Below are positions 62,747 through 64,000 of a DNA stretch of 64,000 nt, piece by piece; position 1 is the stretch's first letter; every line of letters begins with the position of its first letter. The position numbers were made by a program, and so were the translations under genes. Origin of the DNA: Pseudoalteromonas rubra (lineage in GTDB: Bacteria > Pseudomonadota > Gammaproteobacteria > Enterobacterales > Alteromonadaceae); the NCBI RefSeq assembly GCF_005887115.1, contig NZ_PNCJ01000005.1, positions 186,001-250,000 of the forward strand, given 5' to 3'. Below the pieces are notes generated by a model, which saw only the letters and a list, made by a program, of their open reading frames with translations, searched no databases and was not told the DNA's origin.

Positions 62747-64000
62747 TTACTTTAATGCCCTACGCAATATTTTGCCGACATTGGTCTTTGGTAATTCATC
62801 TCTGAATTCGACCAATTTAGGGACTTTATAATTGGTTAGCTCATCGCGACAATGCTTTATTATATCTTTTTCTGTCAAAGATGGATCCTTTCGCACGACA
62901 AAAACTTTAACCTGTTCACCACTGACCTCATGTGGTACGCCAACAGCGGCTACTTCCAGTACGCCATCGTGCATCGCGACAACTTCTTCGATTTCGTTCG
63001 GGAACACGTTAAACCCTGACACTAAGATCATGTCTTTTTTACGGTCGACGATATAGAAGAAGCCCTCCTCATCATAAATTGCAATGTCACCCGTTGCGAA
63101 CCAGCCGTCTTTCAGACATTCAGCGGTAGCATCAGGGCGGTTATAGTAGCCAGCCATGACTTGGGGACCTTTGACGCACAGCTCGCCTGGCTCTCCTAAT
63201 GGCACTTCCTCTCCACTATCATTGATCACTTTAAGTTCAGTACTTGGGGCTGGTAAACCGATTGAACCATTGTATCCATCAAGATCCCATGGACAAATCG
63301 TCACTAAAGGCGCGCACTCTGTCAGCCCGTAACCTTCCATTAGCTTACTCTTAGTCACTGTCTGCCATCGCTCCGCAACAGGACGCTGCACTGCCATACC
63401 ACCGCCCAGAGACATCTTCAAAGTAGAGAAATCAAGATCTGCAAACCCTGGGGTATTCAATAAACCATTAAATAAGGTGTTAACACCTGTGATGGCTGTA
63501 AATGGATACTTAGCCAGCTCTTTGACAAAACCTGGCATATCGCGAGGGTTGGTGATCAGGATATTGTGGCCACCATACTTCATAAAGGTGAGGCAGTTAG
63601 CTGTCAATGCAAAAATATGATAAAGCGGTAATGCTGTAATAACGACTTCACGTCCTTTATCGAGTACTTTATCTAGGCACCCAGATACCTGTTCCAGGTT
63701 TGCAACCATATTTCCATGGGTCAGCATAGCCCCTTTAGAAACCCCGGTTGTCCCCCCCGTGTACTGAAGAAATGCAAGGTCATTCAGAGTGATATCCGGT
63801 ACCTTATACAGGCCAGGATCAGCACTGATAGCGTGTGCAAAAGGTAAAGCATTAGGAAGTGTATAGTCTGGGACCATTTTCTTAAGCTTTTTGACCACAA
63901 AGTTGACTAAATGCTTTTTGAATCCACCCAGCATATCCCCAATTTGGGTTACAACAATATGCTTTACACCCGTTGTAGGCAGTGCCTTTTCGAGTGTATG
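62747..64000 (-). CDS. fadD: Long-chain fatty acid-CoA ligase (5' end beyond window)
   Basis: The visible 417 codons are the C-terminal three quarters of FadD; the frame is open to the right edge ([14 protein letters not shown]... at the border), so the internal ATG at 63934 is not the start. AMP-binding motif [33 protein letters not shown] and the FACS motif [16 protein letters not shown] are all present, with the C-terminal Lys region TNVGKILRR. It activates imported fatty acids for beta-oxidation. The fadD-rnd-min order is conserved in gammaproteobacteria. Confidence 0.96.
   Translation of the reverse strand, partial: HTLEKALPTTGVKHIVVTQIGDMLGGFKKHLVNFVVKKLKKMVPDYTLPNALPFAHAISADPGLYKVPDITLNDLAFLQYTGGTTGVSKGAMLTHGNMVANLEQVSGCLDKVLDKGREVVITALPLYHIFALTANCLTFMKYGGHNILITNPRDMPGFVKELAKYPFTAITGVNTLFNGLLNTPGFADLDFSTLKMSLGGGMAVQRPVAERWQTVTKSKLMEGYGLTECAPLVTICPWDLDGYNGSIGLPAPSTELKVINDSGEEVPLGEPGELCVKGPQVMAGYYNRPDATAECLKDGWFATGDIAIYDEEGFFYIVDRKKDMILVSGFNVFPNEIEEVVAMHDGVLEVAAVGVPHEVSGEQVKVFVVRKDPSLTEKDIIKHCRDELTNYKVPKLVEFRDELPKTNVGKILRRALK

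Noticed and set aside
1..64000. CRISPR arrays, tRNA or rRNA genes, transposase genes, phage integrases
   Set aside because: Looked for by eye on both strands; no repeat-spacer pattern, cloverleaf-like tRNA or transposase motif was noticed.

Overview
The window reads as chromosomal DNA of a marine gammaproteobacterium of the Pseudoalteromonas/Alteromonadales type. The evidence is the fadD-rnd-minEDC-ycgL backbone, a Vibrio/Shewanella-style TonB2 operon (DUF3450-ttpC-exbB-exbD-tonB-TPR), and a chiD-cbp1-chiA chitin locus in the order known from Alteromonas sp. O-7. Species assignment is inference. No rRNA, tRNA, CRISPR array, complete insertion sequence or prophage was seen. Both ends are cut inside genes: a secreted M43 metallopeptidase at the left and fadD at the right.

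Layout. 1-2210: M43 protease with PPC and PKD domains. 2211-4242: gene-poor stretch with a small membrane protein whose 3' end carries a classical A AAA AAG slippery site in the correct phase. 4243-5355: asd with a MetJ-like operator, preceded by a structured, terminator-ended RNA candidate. 6000-10466: TonB-dependent receptor and a beta-helix lipoprotein with a PhoB-like promoter. 10633-15676: TonB2 energy operon. 15856-17745: dCache chemoreceptor. 18059-24191: mannoside locus (GH92 mannosidase, sugar permease, mannose isomerase-like enzyme, fructokinase) with a shared palindromic operator in both control regions. 24239-34649: mixed housekeeping and envelope genes, including a metallo-beta-lactamase-fold lipoprotein, YcgN, a DUF885 lipoprotein, a 7TMR-DISM histidine kinase, an NptA-type Na/Pi symporter and anmK. 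34782-41943: chitin operon. 42446-45500: nitric-oxide signalling locus (H-NOX, HnoK, HnoD-like degenerate HD-GYP). 45497-52765: Aer-like chemoreceptor, hemH, a GGDEF/EAL protein and a dCache diguanylate cyclase. 53056-58231: small proteins, a MarR/AhpD-like pair, and a GbsR-type regulator beside cyanide-insensitive-type cytochrome bd genes. 58307-64000: mltB, ycgL, minCDE, rnd, fadD.

How the genes fit together. Chitinases, an LPMO, GH92 mannosidase and the M43 protease make a polymer-scavenging secretome. The mannoside locus can take extracellular mannose to fructose-6-phosphate through free fructose. The TonB2 operon can power the adjacent receptor. The PhoB-like promoter in front of the receptor operon and a Pho-box-like site in front of nptA suggest a phosphate-linked role for part of the window. 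The H-NOX, c-di-GMP and chemotaxis genes form a sensory block.

The observations most worth checking are the PhoB-type promoter of the lipoprotein/receptor operon, the frameshift site at 3041-3047, the RNA candidate upstream of asd, the shared operator of the mannoside locus, and the GGDEF domain that has lost a metal-binding Asp. I found no clear new multigene system; most modules match known families.
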